Part shown: piece by piece, positions 11,630 through 22,683 of the stretch | Numbering within the stretch: position 1 is the first letter of the stretch | How the letters are laid out: each line of letters starts with the position of its first letter | Source of the DNA: Rhinopithecus roxellana | Taxonomy: Eukaryota > Chordata > Mammalia > Primates > Cercopithecidae | NCBI RefSeq assembly: GCF_007565055.1 | Contig: NC_044557.1 | Location: 77,696,595 to 77,760,594 of the forward strand | Length of the DNA: 64,000 bases | Direction of reading: 5' to 3' | Notes under the pieces: model-generated | What the model saw: only the letters and a program-made list of their open reading frames with translations | Databases searched by the model: none | Told to the model about the DNA's origin: nothing | Position numbers and translations under genes: made by a program

Positions 11630-11964
11630 CGAGGCCAGGTGCGGTGGCTCACACATGTAATCCCAATACTTTGGGAGGCCGAGGCAGACAGATCACCTGA
11701 GGTCAGGAGTTCCAGACCAGCCTGGCCAACATGGTGAAACCCCGTCTCTACTAAAAATACAAAAATTAGCCAGGCATGGTGGCACGCACCTGTAATTCCA
11801 GCTACTGAGGAAGCTGAGGCAGGAGAATTGCTTGAACCCAGGAGGCGGAGGTTGCAGTGAGTCAATGAGCTGTGATCATACCACTGCACTCCAGCCTGGG
11901 CAACAGAGGGAGACTCTGGCTCAAAAAAATAAAATAAAATAAAACAAAACACACCAACAACAAA
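11630..11964 (+). mobile_element. AluS, full length, with target-site duplication
   Basis: Complete dimeric Alu: left arm with A and B box-like sequence ('ggctcacacatgtaatccc', 'gagttccagaccagcc'), the middle A-rich linker 'actaaaaatacaaaaatt', the right arm, and a tail of (AAAAT)n/(AAAAC)n. It is flanked by a direct repeat 'aaacactc' at 11622-11629 and 11965-11972. It lies 682 bp downstream, in transcript terms, of exon 3 and is antisense to CSMD3. Confidence 0.95.
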
Positions 11965-12075
11965 AAACACTCTTAGTACAGCCCGGGCACCATCCCATTA
12001 TCAAATGACATTTTCCTAGTGATATATATGAATATCCACACTAAGTGTGATAAATAAAGATCATAAATGTCCTCT

Positions 12076-12110
12076 ATTCATTTGGCATCAGGTTTTGATG
12101 CCAAATGAAT
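12076..12110. repeat. Perfect 15-bp inverted repeat with 5-nt loop
   Basis: Left arm ATTCATTTGGCATCA (12076-12090), loop GGTTT, right arm TGATGCCAAATGAAT (12096-12110). The arms are exact reverse complements. It lies about 536 bp into intron 3 from the exon 3 donor and outside any repeat I recognise. Confidence 0.95.
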
Positions 12111-12645
12111 TTTTACCAAACTTATAGGAAAAATAAAAACACAACCTTCAGTTTTGAGAAATACTTAGTTGTCCTCTTCCTGGTTTAAGGGATTATTGAT
12201 CTTATCCTGGAAAGGCTGTTTCAGGAGTAGATGTCAACTTTTGTCTCTTTCTGAACTTTTTCTCTTGACTCAAACTTTCAGAGAAGACAGATTACTAGTT
12301 TACTTTCTGGTACAGCGGCACAGCAAAAGGGACTCTAGGGTAGGGTCTACAATGCCTGACACAAAAATCAGGTTTAGTATCCTATTACTCTCACATTTAA
12401 TTCCGTTTTGTTAATTCCTAACCCTGTAGCAATTTAAGGGTCTCACATAGTGATATGAAATACTAAAGCCCACTAACTATAGCATTTTACTATACATTAA
12501 TGATTAATAACAAGATAAATTGCAGGACAAGATTTGAGATAACATGATGTGTTATATCTCTCAATGTTGATTCTTCTTTCCTACTTGAAAAATTCTGTTT
12601 GATTACATTAAGGACAGTGGTTTGTTTGCCACTACAATCACTTAC

Positions 12646-12758
12646 CTTCGTAATATACTTTAAACCCGTGAGCACTAACTGCAAAATCACTGGTCAAACG
12701 TAGTGAGAACACAGATTTGGTACTTGTCACTGGAGGTGGCAGATGGAATCCTGTTAAC
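12646..12758 (-). CDS. CSMD3: CSMD3 exon 3 (second half of CUB domain 1)
   Basis: 113-bp internal exon on the minus strand. The acceptor is TTTTAG|GTTAAC and the donor is CGAAG|GTAAGTG, a near-perfect 5' splice site. Its first base completes the AGG codon begun by exon 2; 37 codons follow and one base is left over, so it is bounded by a phase-2 and a phase-1 intron. The peptide runs LTGFHLPPPVTSTKS to AHGFKVYYE, the C-terminal beta-strands of a CUB domain ('AHGFKVYYE' is the typical CUB ending). It has no cysteine. CSMD3 is a ~3,700-residue single-pass membrane protein of many CUB and Sushi modules, brain-enriched and implicated in dendrite development. CSMD2 is very similar here; neighbouring exon 2 favours CSMD3. 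Confidence 0.93.
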
Positions 12759-12790
12759 CTAAAACAAAGTGGAATTAATTGTTAGAGACA
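12759..12790 (-). promoter_or_regulatory. 3' splice site and branch point of exon 3
   Basis: Minus-strand reading: CTCTAAC (plus 12781-12787) matches the human branch-point consensus, with the candidate A at 12782, 24 nt from the exon. Then comes a short pyrimidine-rich stretch and TTTTAG at 12759-12764. The tract is short, but branch-point spacing is ideal. Confidence 0.75.
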
Positions 12791-12830
12791 TAATCATTTT
12801 ATCTAAGAGTTTTTAAGAAGGATTAAAGTC

Positions 12831-12854
12831 ATATATATATATATATATATATAT
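12831..12854. repeat. (AT)12 microsatellite
   Basis: Twelve AT units about 75 bp upstream, in transcript terms, of exon 3. Self-complementary, so able to extrude. Confidence 0.9.
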
Positions 12855-12867
12855 AAACAGATTATCT

Positions 12868-12919
12868 CCTAGAATTTCCAGAAATTCCTAGAATTTCCTA
12901 GAATCTCCTAGAATTTCCA
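12868..12919 (+). repeat. Short-unit tandem repeat (CCTAGAATTT-like)
   Basis: Four to five imperfect copies of a 10-11 bp unit, 'tcctagaattt', including variants 'ttccagaaat' and 'cctagaatct'. Each TTCCTAGAA copy fits the TTC-N3-GAA pattern recognised by STAT factors. It lies about 110-160 bp upstream of exon 3 in transcript direction. No function is demonstrated. Confidence 0.7.
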
Positions 12920-13062
12920 AGGTCCAGCCAACACCTTGATTTCAGCCCAGTTAAACTCATTTTGGACTTCAGCGCTTCAGACTGCAAGATAATACATTTG
13001 TGTTGTTTAAGCCACTAAGTTTGTGGCAATTTCTTGTAGCAGGAAAGGACAACTGATATACA
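12920..13062 (+). mobile_element. 3' end of an MLT1-like repeat
   Basis: 'ccaacaccttgatttcagcc', then 'tcagactgcaagataataca' and 'ttgtttaagccactaagtttgtggcaatttc', ending 'gacaactgatata'. These are the standard 3'-terminal blocks of a common old LTR-type repeat, so only the 3' part of the element is preserved. Confidence 0.55.
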
Positions 13063-13982
13063 ATTTTTTTCTGGGTTTTGGAATATACATTTTTTAAACT
13101 ATCTAAATAGATATTAATTTATTCTACAATTGAATATGGAAGTCCTGTGAAACCTAGTGACTACTCTAAGTTACTAAGACTGCTGTTGATATTATATAAA
13201 AGGAGTATATTCAGAACCTATTAAGGCAATATTTATGTAATTATGACTAAAAATCTCTCTATGAAGAGATAATATAGTATGAGATATTATATATAGTATA
13301 TTATGAAATTACATCCTTACATTAGAAGATACAAGAGACCAAGAAGAATTAGGCAACTTGATCAAGTTAACAGAAGGGCCAGGTCTAAGACTACAACTAT
13401 CTTATTGCCTCCTATTATCAAGTAAACACCCTGTTTGGCATCTGATTGTCTTTGAGACATTAATAAAATAGAAACAATAAATATTTGAACCATTAATGTA
13501 CACATTAACATGCAAAATTATTTTGTATACAATTTCAAATTTGTATTCATCAGTTATATTAAATAATCTAATATTTGAAGCAATATTTAAAACACTTTTA
13601 TCATTAAGTTATTCAAATTAATAGAGAAGAACATTGTGAAGAATTGCTTACTTTTAGCAAAAGCTCAGTTTCTGTATTTATGTTTAAACAATCAGCCTGT
13701 AGTGGCATGTTGTGTAATGGGAGATTTGTTTTTATTTTATTTTAATCAATGAGAGAATAAGATGTATTTTTTTAAAGTGATTTTCATATAATAGCTGTAT
13801 CATTATAAGGATTTGAGGTAACTTGTTTTACTCCTTCTTGTAATACGTTGTATAATTGATTTAAAAATAAACTCAGTTATGAATCCAATTAGTTTTTTCT
13901 TTATAAGACTTCATTTTGTAATTTCATTTTTATGTGTGTAGTTATTAAACATCTTTTCCTCCTTTGGATACAATGCTTCAAG
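13063..13982. other. Intron 2 sequence, nothing firm
   Basis: AT-rich. A faint MIR-like patch (reverse-complement sense) lies around 13340-13440 ('caagttaacagaagggccagg'). No coding signal. Confidence 0.35.
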
Positions 13983-13994
13983 ATGTCAATGTTT

Positions 13995-16172
13995 TTTTTC
14001 TGCATCTGTTGAGATGATCATGTGATTTCTGTTTTTAATTCTGTTTATGTGGTGTATCACATTTATTGACTTGCATATGTTAAACCATCCCTGCATCTCT
14101 GGTATCAAACCCACTTGATCATGGTGGGCTATCTTTTTGGTATGTTGTTGGAGTTGGTTAGCTAGTATTTTGTTAATGATTTTAGCACCTATGTTAATCA
14201 AGGATATCAGTCTGTAGTTTTCTTTTTGGTTATGTCCTTTCCTGGTTTTGGTATTAGGTTGATGCTGTCTTCACAGAATGAATTAGGGAGGGTTCTTCTT
14301 TCTCTGTCTTGTGGAACAGTGTCAAAAGGATTGGTACCAGTTCTTTGAATGTCTGTTAGTATTATGCTGTGAATCTGTCTGGTCCTGGACTTTTCTTCAT
14401 TGGTAATTTTTAAATTACCATTTCAATCTTCCTACTTGTTATTGGTCTGTTCAGGGTGTCTAATTCTTCCTGATTTGAGCTAGGAGGGTTGTATTTTTCC
14501 AGAAATGTAATCCATCTCTTCTAGGTTTTCTAGTTTATGTGTGTAGAGGTGTTCACAGTAGCCTTGAATGATCTTTTGCATTTTGACTGTGTCAGCTGTA
14601 ATATCTTCTGTTTAATTTCTTAGTGAGGTTATTTGGATTTTCTCTCTTCTTTTCTTGGTTAATCTTGTGAATGGTCTCTCCATTGTATTTATCTTTTTGA
14701 AGGACCAGCTTTCTGTTTAATTTATCTTTTGCAATTTTTTTTTGTTTCAATTTCATTTGGTTCTGCTCTGTTCTTGGTTATTTCCTTTCTTCTAGTGGCT
14801 TTCGGCTTGGTTTGTTCCTGTTTCTCTAGTTCCTTGAGGTGTGACCTTAGAATGTCAGTTTGTGCTCTTTCAGTCTTTTCGATGTAGGCACTTAGGGCTA
14901 TGAACTTTCCTCTTAGGAACGCCTTTGCTGTATCACAGAGGTTTTGATACATTGTATCATTGTCATTCAGTTAGAAGAATTTTTAAATTTCCATCTTGAT
15001 TACGCTTTTGACCCAATGCTCATTCAGGAGCTAGTTATTTAAATTCCATGTATTTGTATGGTATTGAGGGTTCCCTTTGCAGTTGATTTCCAGTTTTATT
15101 CCACTGTGGTCTGAAAGAGTGCTTGATATAATTTCATTTTTTTCATATGTTGAGGCTTGTTTTTGGCCTATCATGTGGTCTATCTTGTAGAAAGTTTCAT
15201 GCACTGCTTAATAGAATGTGTATTCTGTGGTTATTGGATAAAGTGTGCTGTATATCTAGCTGTTAAGTCAGTTTGCTGCAAGGTAAAGTTTAAATCCATT
15301 GTTTCTTTGTTGATTTTCTGTCTTGATGACCTGTCTAGTACTGTCAGTGGAGTACTGAAGTCCCCCACTATTATTGTGTTGCTGTCTATATTATTTATTA
15401 AGTCTATTAATAATTGTTTTACAATTTTGGGACCTCCAGTGTTGGTGCATATATGTTTAGGATTGTGATATTTTCCTGTCGGACAAGGCATTTTACCATC
15501 ATATAATGTCCCTCTTTGTCTCTTTTAACTGCTGTTGCTTTAAAGTTGGTTTTCTCTAAGAACAGCTACCTCTGCTTGCTTTTGGTGTCCATTTGTATGA
15601 AATGTCTTTTTCCACCCTTTTACTTTAGTTTATGTGAGTCCTTATGTGTTAGGTGAGTCTCCTGAAGGTAGCAGATGGTTGGTTGGTGAGTTCTTACCCA
15701 TTCTGCAATTGTGTATCTTTTAAGTGGAGCATTTAGGCCATTTACATTCAGTGTTAGTATTGAAATGTGAGGTACCCTTGCATACATCATGCACTTTGTT
15801 GCCTGTGTACTTTGTTTTTTGTTTGTTTTTGGTTTTTAAATTGAATTTTTGTTTTATAGGTCCTGTGTGATTTATGCTTTGAAGAGATTCTGTTTGGTGT
15901 GTTTCCAGGATTTGTTTCAAGATTTACAGCTCCTTTTTAGCAGTTCTTGTAGTGGTGGCTTGGTAATGTCAAATTCTCTCAGCATTTGTTTGTCTAAAAA
16001 AGACTATATCTTTTCTTCATATATGATGCTTAGTTTCGCTGGAAACAAAATTCTCGGCTGATAATTGTTTTGTTTGAGGAGGCTGAAGATAGGGCCCCAA
16101 TTCCTTCTAGCTTGTAGGGTTTCTGCTGAGAAAACTGCTGTTAATCTGATAGGTTCTCCTTTGTATCTTAAT
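13995..16172 (-). mobile_element. Inverted 5' portion of an L1 (twin-primed copy)
   Basis: The minus strand carries the L1 5' to 3' order from the ORF1 C-terminal/inter-ORF region (near 15850-16170) through the ORF2 endonuclease (NVNGLNAPLKR, then ICYLQETHLTHKDSHK near 15620-15770) to the start of the reverse transcriptase, ending at 13997 with IISTDAEKKH. Several stops and frameshifts break the ORF. The partner segment starts at 16173 on the opposite strand. The left target-site duplication 'atgtcaatgttt' is at 13983-13994. Confidence 0.92.
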
Positions 16173-18358
16173 GTAATAAAAGTGATCTATGACAAACCCA
16201 TAGCCAACATAATATTGAATGGGTAAAAGTTGAAAACATTCCCTCTGAGAACTGGAACAAGACAAGGATGCCTATTCTCACCACTCGTCTTCGACATAGT
16301 ACTGGAAGTCCTAGCCAAAGCAATTAAACAAGAGAATGAAATAAAGGACATCCAAATTAGTAAAGAGGAAGTCAAGCTGTCACAGTTTGCTAATGATATG
16401 ATCGTTTACCTTGAAAACCCTAAGGACTCCTCCAGAAAGCTCCTAGAACTGATAAAAGAATTCAGCAAAGTTTCCAGATACAAGATTAATGTACACAAAT
16501 CAGTAGCTCTTCTATACACCAACAGTGACCAAGTGGAGAATCAAATCAAGAACTCCACCCCTTTTACGGTCACTGCAAAAACAAAACAAAACAAAAAGAA
16601 AAATAGAATACTTTGGAATAAACCTAAACTAGGAGTGAAAAGACCTCTGCAAGGAAAACTATAAAACACTGCTGGAAGAAATCATAGATGACATGAACCA
16701 ATGGAAACATATACCATGCTCATGAATGAGGGGAATCAATCTTTTGAAAATGACCATACTGCCAAAAGCAATCTACAAATTCAATGCAATCTCCATCAAA
16801 ATACCAACATCACTCTTCACAGAATTAGAAAAAACAATTCTATAATTCATATGGAACCAAGAAAGAGCCTGCATAACCAAACCAAGACTAAGCAAAAGAA
16901 ACAAACCTGGAGGCATCACATTACCTAATTTTAAACTATACTATAAGGCCATAGTCACCAAAATAGTGTGGTGCTAACATAAAAATAGGCACGTAGACCA
17001 ATGGAACAGAATAGAGAACCCAGAAATAAACCCAAATACAGCCAACTGATCTTTGACAAAGCGAACAAAAACATAAAGTGGGAAAAGGACACCATTTTCA
17101 ACAAATAGTGCTGGGATAATTGGCTAGCCACATGTAGAAGAATGAAACTGGATCCCCACCTCTCACCTTACAAAAAATCAACTCAAGATGGATTAAAGAC
17201 ATAAATCTAAGACATGAACTATAAAAATTCTAGAAGATAACACTGGAACAACTCTTGTAGACATTGGCTTAGGCATGGATTTTGTGACCAAGAATCCAAA
17301 AGCAAATGCAATAAAAACAAGTATAAATAGCTTGGACCCAATTAAACTACAGAGCTTTTGCACAGTAAAAGGAACATTCACCAGAGTAAACAGACAATCC
17401 ACAAAGTGTGAGAAAATCTTCACAATCTTTACAAAATCTGACAAAGGACTAATATCCAGAATCTACAACAAACTCAAATCAGTAAGAAAAATGTAACAAT
17501 TCTATCAAAAAGTGCGCTAAGTACATGAATAGACAATTCTCAAAAAAGAAGATGCACAAATGGCAGCAAACAGGTGAAAAAATGCTCAACATAACTAATG
17601 ATGAGGGAAATGCAAATCAAAACTACAATGTGATACCACCTTACTCCTACAAGAATGGCCATAATCAAAAAATAAAAAATAAAAAAAATAGGTGTTTGTG
17701 TGGATGCAGTGATCAGGGAACACGTCTACACTGCTGGTGGGAATGTAATCTATTACAACCACTATGGAAAGCAGTGTGGAGATTCCTTAAGGAACTAAAA
17801 GTAGAACTGCTATTTGATCCAGCAATCCCACCACTGTGTACCTACCCAAAGGAAATCAAGTGATTATTTGAAAAGATACTTGTACATGCATGTTTATAGC
17901 AGCACAATTCACATTAATAAAACTATGGAATCAACCCACATGTCCATCAATCAATGAGTGGATAAAGAAACTGTGATACACATTTGTCATATATATATAT
18001 GATGGAATACTACTCAGCCATAAAAAGGAATGAATTAACAGCATTTGCAGTGACCTGGATGAGACTGGAGACTATTATTCTAAGTGAAGTAAGTCAGGAA
18101 TGGAAAACCAAACATCATATATTCTCACCAATATGTGGGAACTAAGCTATGAGGACCAAAAGGTTTAAGAATGATACAATGAACTTTGGGGACTTGAGGG
18201 AAAGAGAGGGAGGGGTATGTGGCATAAAAGACAACAGATATGGTGCAGTGTATACTGTTCAGGTGAAGGGTGCACCAAAAATCTCACAAATCACCACTAA
18301 AGAACTTACTCATGTAACCAAATACCCCTGTATCCCAATACATTTGGAAAAAAAAAAT
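16173..18358 (+). mobile_element. Direct 3' portion of the same 5'-inverted L1
   Basis: The plus strand resumes in the ORF2 reverse transcriptase (IYDKPIANIILNG; TRQGCLFSPLVFDIVLEVLA near 16255-16320). The catalytic YADD-type box is degenerate (FANDM). It runs through the C-terminal Cys/His motif (CLCGCSDQGTRLHCWWEC) to a 3' UTR and a short A tail at 18349-18358. About 25 ORF2 codons are missing between the inverted and direct parts. The right target-site duplication 'atgtcagtgttt' at 18359-18370 matches the left one with one mismatch, so both halves are one insertion. ORF fragments (144, 75, 73, 112 codons) are its decayed pieces. Confidence 0.93.
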
Positions 18359-18370
18359 ATGTCAGTGTTT

Positions 18371-20677
18371 GGGACTTGGAGTCTAAAACCAGTGCTTCTG
18401 TCAATGTATATCATGAAGGAGGCCCTCAGTAAGTACTTATTAATTTAATGGGTTGAAATGGTAGGAAATCATTGATGCCATCTTAACAATGTCTTATTCA
18501 CTCTAAGAATTGTGTTCTTGAAACATCATAAGAATGTAAATTTAAATCTAGTTATTAAGAAAATTCTTAGAGCTTAAGTAGAGACTCTTGGTCAGAGAAG
18601 TAAGTTTTCCCCATGTTACCTTCAAAAGCTTAGGATATATTGTATATCTCATACACATTTATTTGAAGTATCTTTCCAGGTAAAACTGTATAGTTACTTT
18701 AAGGTAAATCTAATATGATTTGTATCTTTAAAACGTGAGTTATAAATTTATAGTATTTAAATATATTGTTTTCACCCAGACTTAACATGTTCTCTAGGTA
18801 ATTTAAAAGCATACTATTTTATAGATAAGTATAATATTTTTCCATGTAATTATTTCTACTGTTTTTGATATTTGTAAAATTTAGTTTTTTGCATATATTG
18901 CTCGTTACTACATTATCAGTTATATTCCCTTCGCATTGATGCATGATGAAACTGCATAGTGAATGACATTTTATGTTTCTTTGAAAATTGTACCACAGTC
19001 CAGCTGTATTTTCTTTGACTCACAGTTGAAGAAATCACAGCTCAGGATAAGTAAATCATTTACTTATAAGTAAACGATTAGCAAGTAAATTGTTTAAATT
19101 CATGCAGGTGGTAGGCAGGTAGGGGAGCAAAGATAAAAACCTGTATCTTCAGGCCCCAATCCACTAGGACTTTCCTATAAGAGAAATGCTTTTTTTCTAT
19201 GAAGCCAGAATAAAATTTTAATCAATTTTTGTTTTTGCACAATGCCCATGTAGGTTTCTTAACAAGTATTTTGAATGGAACAAGAACATATTTCACCCAC
19301 ATCACAACTTTAAGTACTTGTGGGTGGCAAGAATGATTATGAAGTCATTGAATTAAAGGTGAGTAAGGCAATGGGGAGCCATTGCTGATTGTAGTTGGTG
19401 ACACCTTTATAGCAAAAACTGCAGTGGTTAGCAAAGATATTTCCCTACTGGGAAAACTAAATAAGATTAGTAAACAAATACATGAGATGAACATCCTAGA
19501 ATCATCCAATATAAATTTCATTCAGATATTATTTTTAGTATGTCAAAAATTGAGAGTGACCAATAAAGTATTAAACTGAATTCGTTCTGCTTATTAGTGA
19601 ATATTTTGTCACATCCTGACAATAACTATGTTCTTTCACCCTAAATTTGTCTTTCAAAAATGCATGTAAACTCTTATTAATGAATAATTATTTCATTTTA
19701 ATACATTTGGTTTCATGAAAATTCCACAACATTTCTTCTATTTTTTTTTTAACATTTCAACTGTTATTTGGTGAATATTTTGTCATGGACCAGGACCTGT
19801 CTATGGCAATTTTTTAAGTACATTTTCTCATCTGACAGCATGGTGCAATGTATTCGCTACTATTTTTTTTTTTTTTTTCATTTTAAATGTAATGGTTTCT
19901 CATTGATAATCTCTATTCTTACTTGTCCTTACTCCCACATACACCTCCAATCACATCTTAGCATTTTATGTTTTACTAGACAAGAGACTCATCAGAGGTT
20001 TTTGTTACTTGTTTGAGAAATCATGCACTTAGAACATGTGATCCTGTCTCTTCTTATATTCCCTTTTGGATGAAAACATTCTTGAAATATTTCCTCTGTA
20101 AAACCTTAGAAATGATAACGATGTTTTATGCTGAAATGAATAACTAGTCACAAGGAGAATTAAACAATTAACTTACAACTTTCTATCAACAACTAATATG
20201 AAAAGTACTAAAGTAATTATTTGGCAATTAATGAAAAATTCATAGAAATTTACATTGCAAGCAAACCATTTAAAATGTCAATGCATATGTTTTTTAAATA
20301 ACAGATTGTACATTTAGAATATTTTGTAATTAATGAGGATTAATGTACTGTATTGTAACTTAATGTGATGGGAATTCTTAAAGCATCAAAGTTGTTAGAT
20401 AAGAATGATACCTGTCTCACTAACTATGTTTATTAGGTTTTAACTGTAAGATTTTATTATTTTGGGGACAGTTGAGAAGAATGACTGCACGTATACAATC
20501 TCTAAGAATGTAAAAAAAAAGACTCTAAATATCTATTTAAATGTAATGTGTATAATAGCTGATGACAATATTAAAATGTTCTTTAAAGAATGGATGCAAC
20601 AAACATCATTTTAAATTAAGAGGTTATTAGCATATTGCTGCTTATAATAAGATAGAAGCAAAACACACAGGGATGTA
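18371..20677. other. Intron 2 sequence, no repeat recognised
   Basis: AT-rich DNA with T-runs at 19741-19752 and 19863-19879 and a 21-bp palindrome listed separately. There may be a short MIR/L2-like scrap near 18400-18450 ('cagtaagtacttattaattt'). No coding evidence. Confidence 0.4.
19047..19067. repeat. 21-bp perfect palindrome
   Basis: ATAAGTAAAT, a single central C, then ATTTACTTAT: 10-bp arms with perfect complementarity. It is followed at once by a partial third copy, 'aagtaaacgatt', and then 'aagtaaattgttt'. This small cluster of alternating AAGTAAAT motifs lies outside known repeats. Confidence 0.9.
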
Positions 20678-20800
20678 AGAGGAAAGAGAGAAAGGGAGAG
20701 AAAGGGAAGTAGGAGGAAAGGAGAGAGGGTGAGGAGTAAAGAATGACTGATGGAGAGAGAAAGAGGAAGACGAGAGAGAGAAAGAGAGATTTATTTAAAA
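20678..20800 (+). repeat. GA-rich low-complexity tract
   Basis: About 120 bp dominated by G and A ('gagagaaagggagagaaagg' style), interrupted by 'gaatgactgatgg'. It is polypyrimidine in the CSMD3 transcript. Confidence 0.85.
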
Positions 20801-22090
20801 ACGAAAATGGTCCTATTACAAACTCCCAGGATTTTGTGAATGTTAAGTAAGGTAATTCATGTGAAACGGTCTAGTGTATTTTTTGGATACCAAATTGTCA
20901 TTAAATACTAGTCTCTTTAGTGATGTGACTCAAACTTCATTTCCCTTTTTGTTGCACTCTATCCTGCTACTGCTAAGATATATTACATAATACCACCAGC
21001 ATAAGCACAGTGATTTCACATTACTCACAGTAAGACTTTTGGATATGAATTATCTTATAATTTTTCTTTGGTTCGACAGTTCTTAAAAATGATCCAAGGA
21101 TATACAGAGAATTCTCTGCTGAAACAAACTATTAGCTTATTTAATGTCACAATGAACAAGAAAACCACAGGAACAAGCTGATATTTAAAGTAATGGCTGT
21201 TCTGTTAAAATAAATCATGCATATGCTATTGATATTGGAGTACATGAAGCACAGCACAATAATTCATGGTTATGTCAAGATGTCACTGGCAGTAATATTA
21301 AAGAAAAATATGGCTGTGGTAACATTTGAATAATTATATCATTTGTTGAGAGTAAATGAGCTGAAGCTTCTATGAAATATAAAATTCCAGAAAGAAACAT
21401 GTGTGAGAAAGGCAAATTCACCATGCTGGGAACATATGCTGGGTATAGATGTAAATATTTGTCAATGAGGCACTTCCACTAGATTTGGAATGTGAAAGTG
21501 TAAGCCATTATCATGTCATGGCGGGTAGGTACAGGGACTTCAGAAAGTTTTAGAGGTGAGGTTTATGCATTGACTTAACAGAATTATTATTAAAAACAAC
21601 CATTTGATTTTGCAAACAACTGAGCTTATCACTGGTATTTTCCTGCAATTCTGCAAATTCTTGATTTCCTGAAAGTTAGCAAGGCTATCCTTGACCATCA
21701 TAAGCCAGCTTTAAACTTAGAATTCTTGTTATTAAAAGAATTCCTGCTTGAAATATTTCATTTTTTTTTCTGAACGCTGAGAAATGCAACAAGGCCACCA
21801 GCCTGTTAAGGAAATTTTCCTCTCCAAATAATTTCAAAGTAGGTTATTTTCTAGTAAATTATTTTCACCTTTTTTGTCACAGAAGTGTTCCTTTGATTTC
21901 TAGCACAAGTTACAGTAATATGCAAATGATTCTTAGATAAGATGATATTGACAGTATATTCTTAACTATTTGTGTGAAACTACGCATGATTTTCATTATT
22001 CTAACTTTTGGCATTTTTTCCTCTATATAAATAAAATTGATGCCTGATATTTAAAGTAGAAAAACATAAACCACTATCTTCTAAAAAACT
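20801..22090. other. Intron 2 sequence, no repeat recognised
   Basis: Moderately AT-rich unique-looking DNA. Around 21190-21240 it contains octamer-like 'atgcatatgc' and several ATTA motifs, not enough to claim a regulatory element. Confidence 0.35.
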
Positions 22091-22094
22091 CATT

Positions 22095-22310
22095 CAGTGA
22101 TAACTCTGGAGCTGGACTACCTGGAGTAAATCTCAGTGATTCCATTTATTGTTGTGTGACATTGGGTAGGTTACCTGCCTCTCCTGGTTCCTCACTGGCA
22201 AAATGTAGATGAAAATAGTACCTCCCCCTTTAATCCCTGTCAAGTTTAAGTAAGTTAATACAAGCACATCACTTAGAACAATGCCAAGCATTTAGCAAAC
22301 TAGCTACTCT
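22095..22310 (+). mobile_element. MIR SINE, near full length
   Basis: MIR blocks in forward order: 'actctggagctggactacctgg', 'tgtgtgacattgggtaggtta', 'ctggttcctcactggcaaaatg', 'gaaaatagtacctccc', 'gttaatacaagcacatcacttagaacaatgcc'. Antisense to CSMD3. Downstream 22311-22628 has nothing I recognise. Confidence 0.85.
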
Positions 22311-22624
22311 TGAGAAAGATGACAGACCTGAGAATTAGAGAATTCTTTCACACACCACTCAGAGTTTTCTTCTTGAAGCACCAAATTATTGATAATTGTA
22401 ACAAACTTGGAGTATTTGGGATAAATGTAATATTTCTTCAAGTATGTGCTATTTTGTTCTACTAGGTCGTTTATTTTTTTCTGCTAAGTTTATCATTGCT
22501 ACGACTTTTGATCTTTTTGGATGCAGAATTAGTAAAGACTCATCACAAGCTATATATTTAAGGTCAATTAAAAAAAATTTATGACCAAGAGAGGTGAGAG
22601 CATTGATAAAGATTCTCAATTAGA

Positions 22625-22628
<4 letters not shown>

Positions 22629-22678
<50 letters not shown>
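22629..22678 (+). repeat. (AG)25 microsatellite
   Basis: Uninterrupted AG run of about 25 units ending in GGG. It is a (CT)n polypyrimidine tract in the CSMD3 transcript. Confidence 0.95.

Positions 22679-22683
<5 letters not shown>

Noticed and set aside
16230..17863. Series of ORFs suggesting a multi-exon gene
   Set aside because: All are frames of one decayed L1 ORF2; no splice signals link them.
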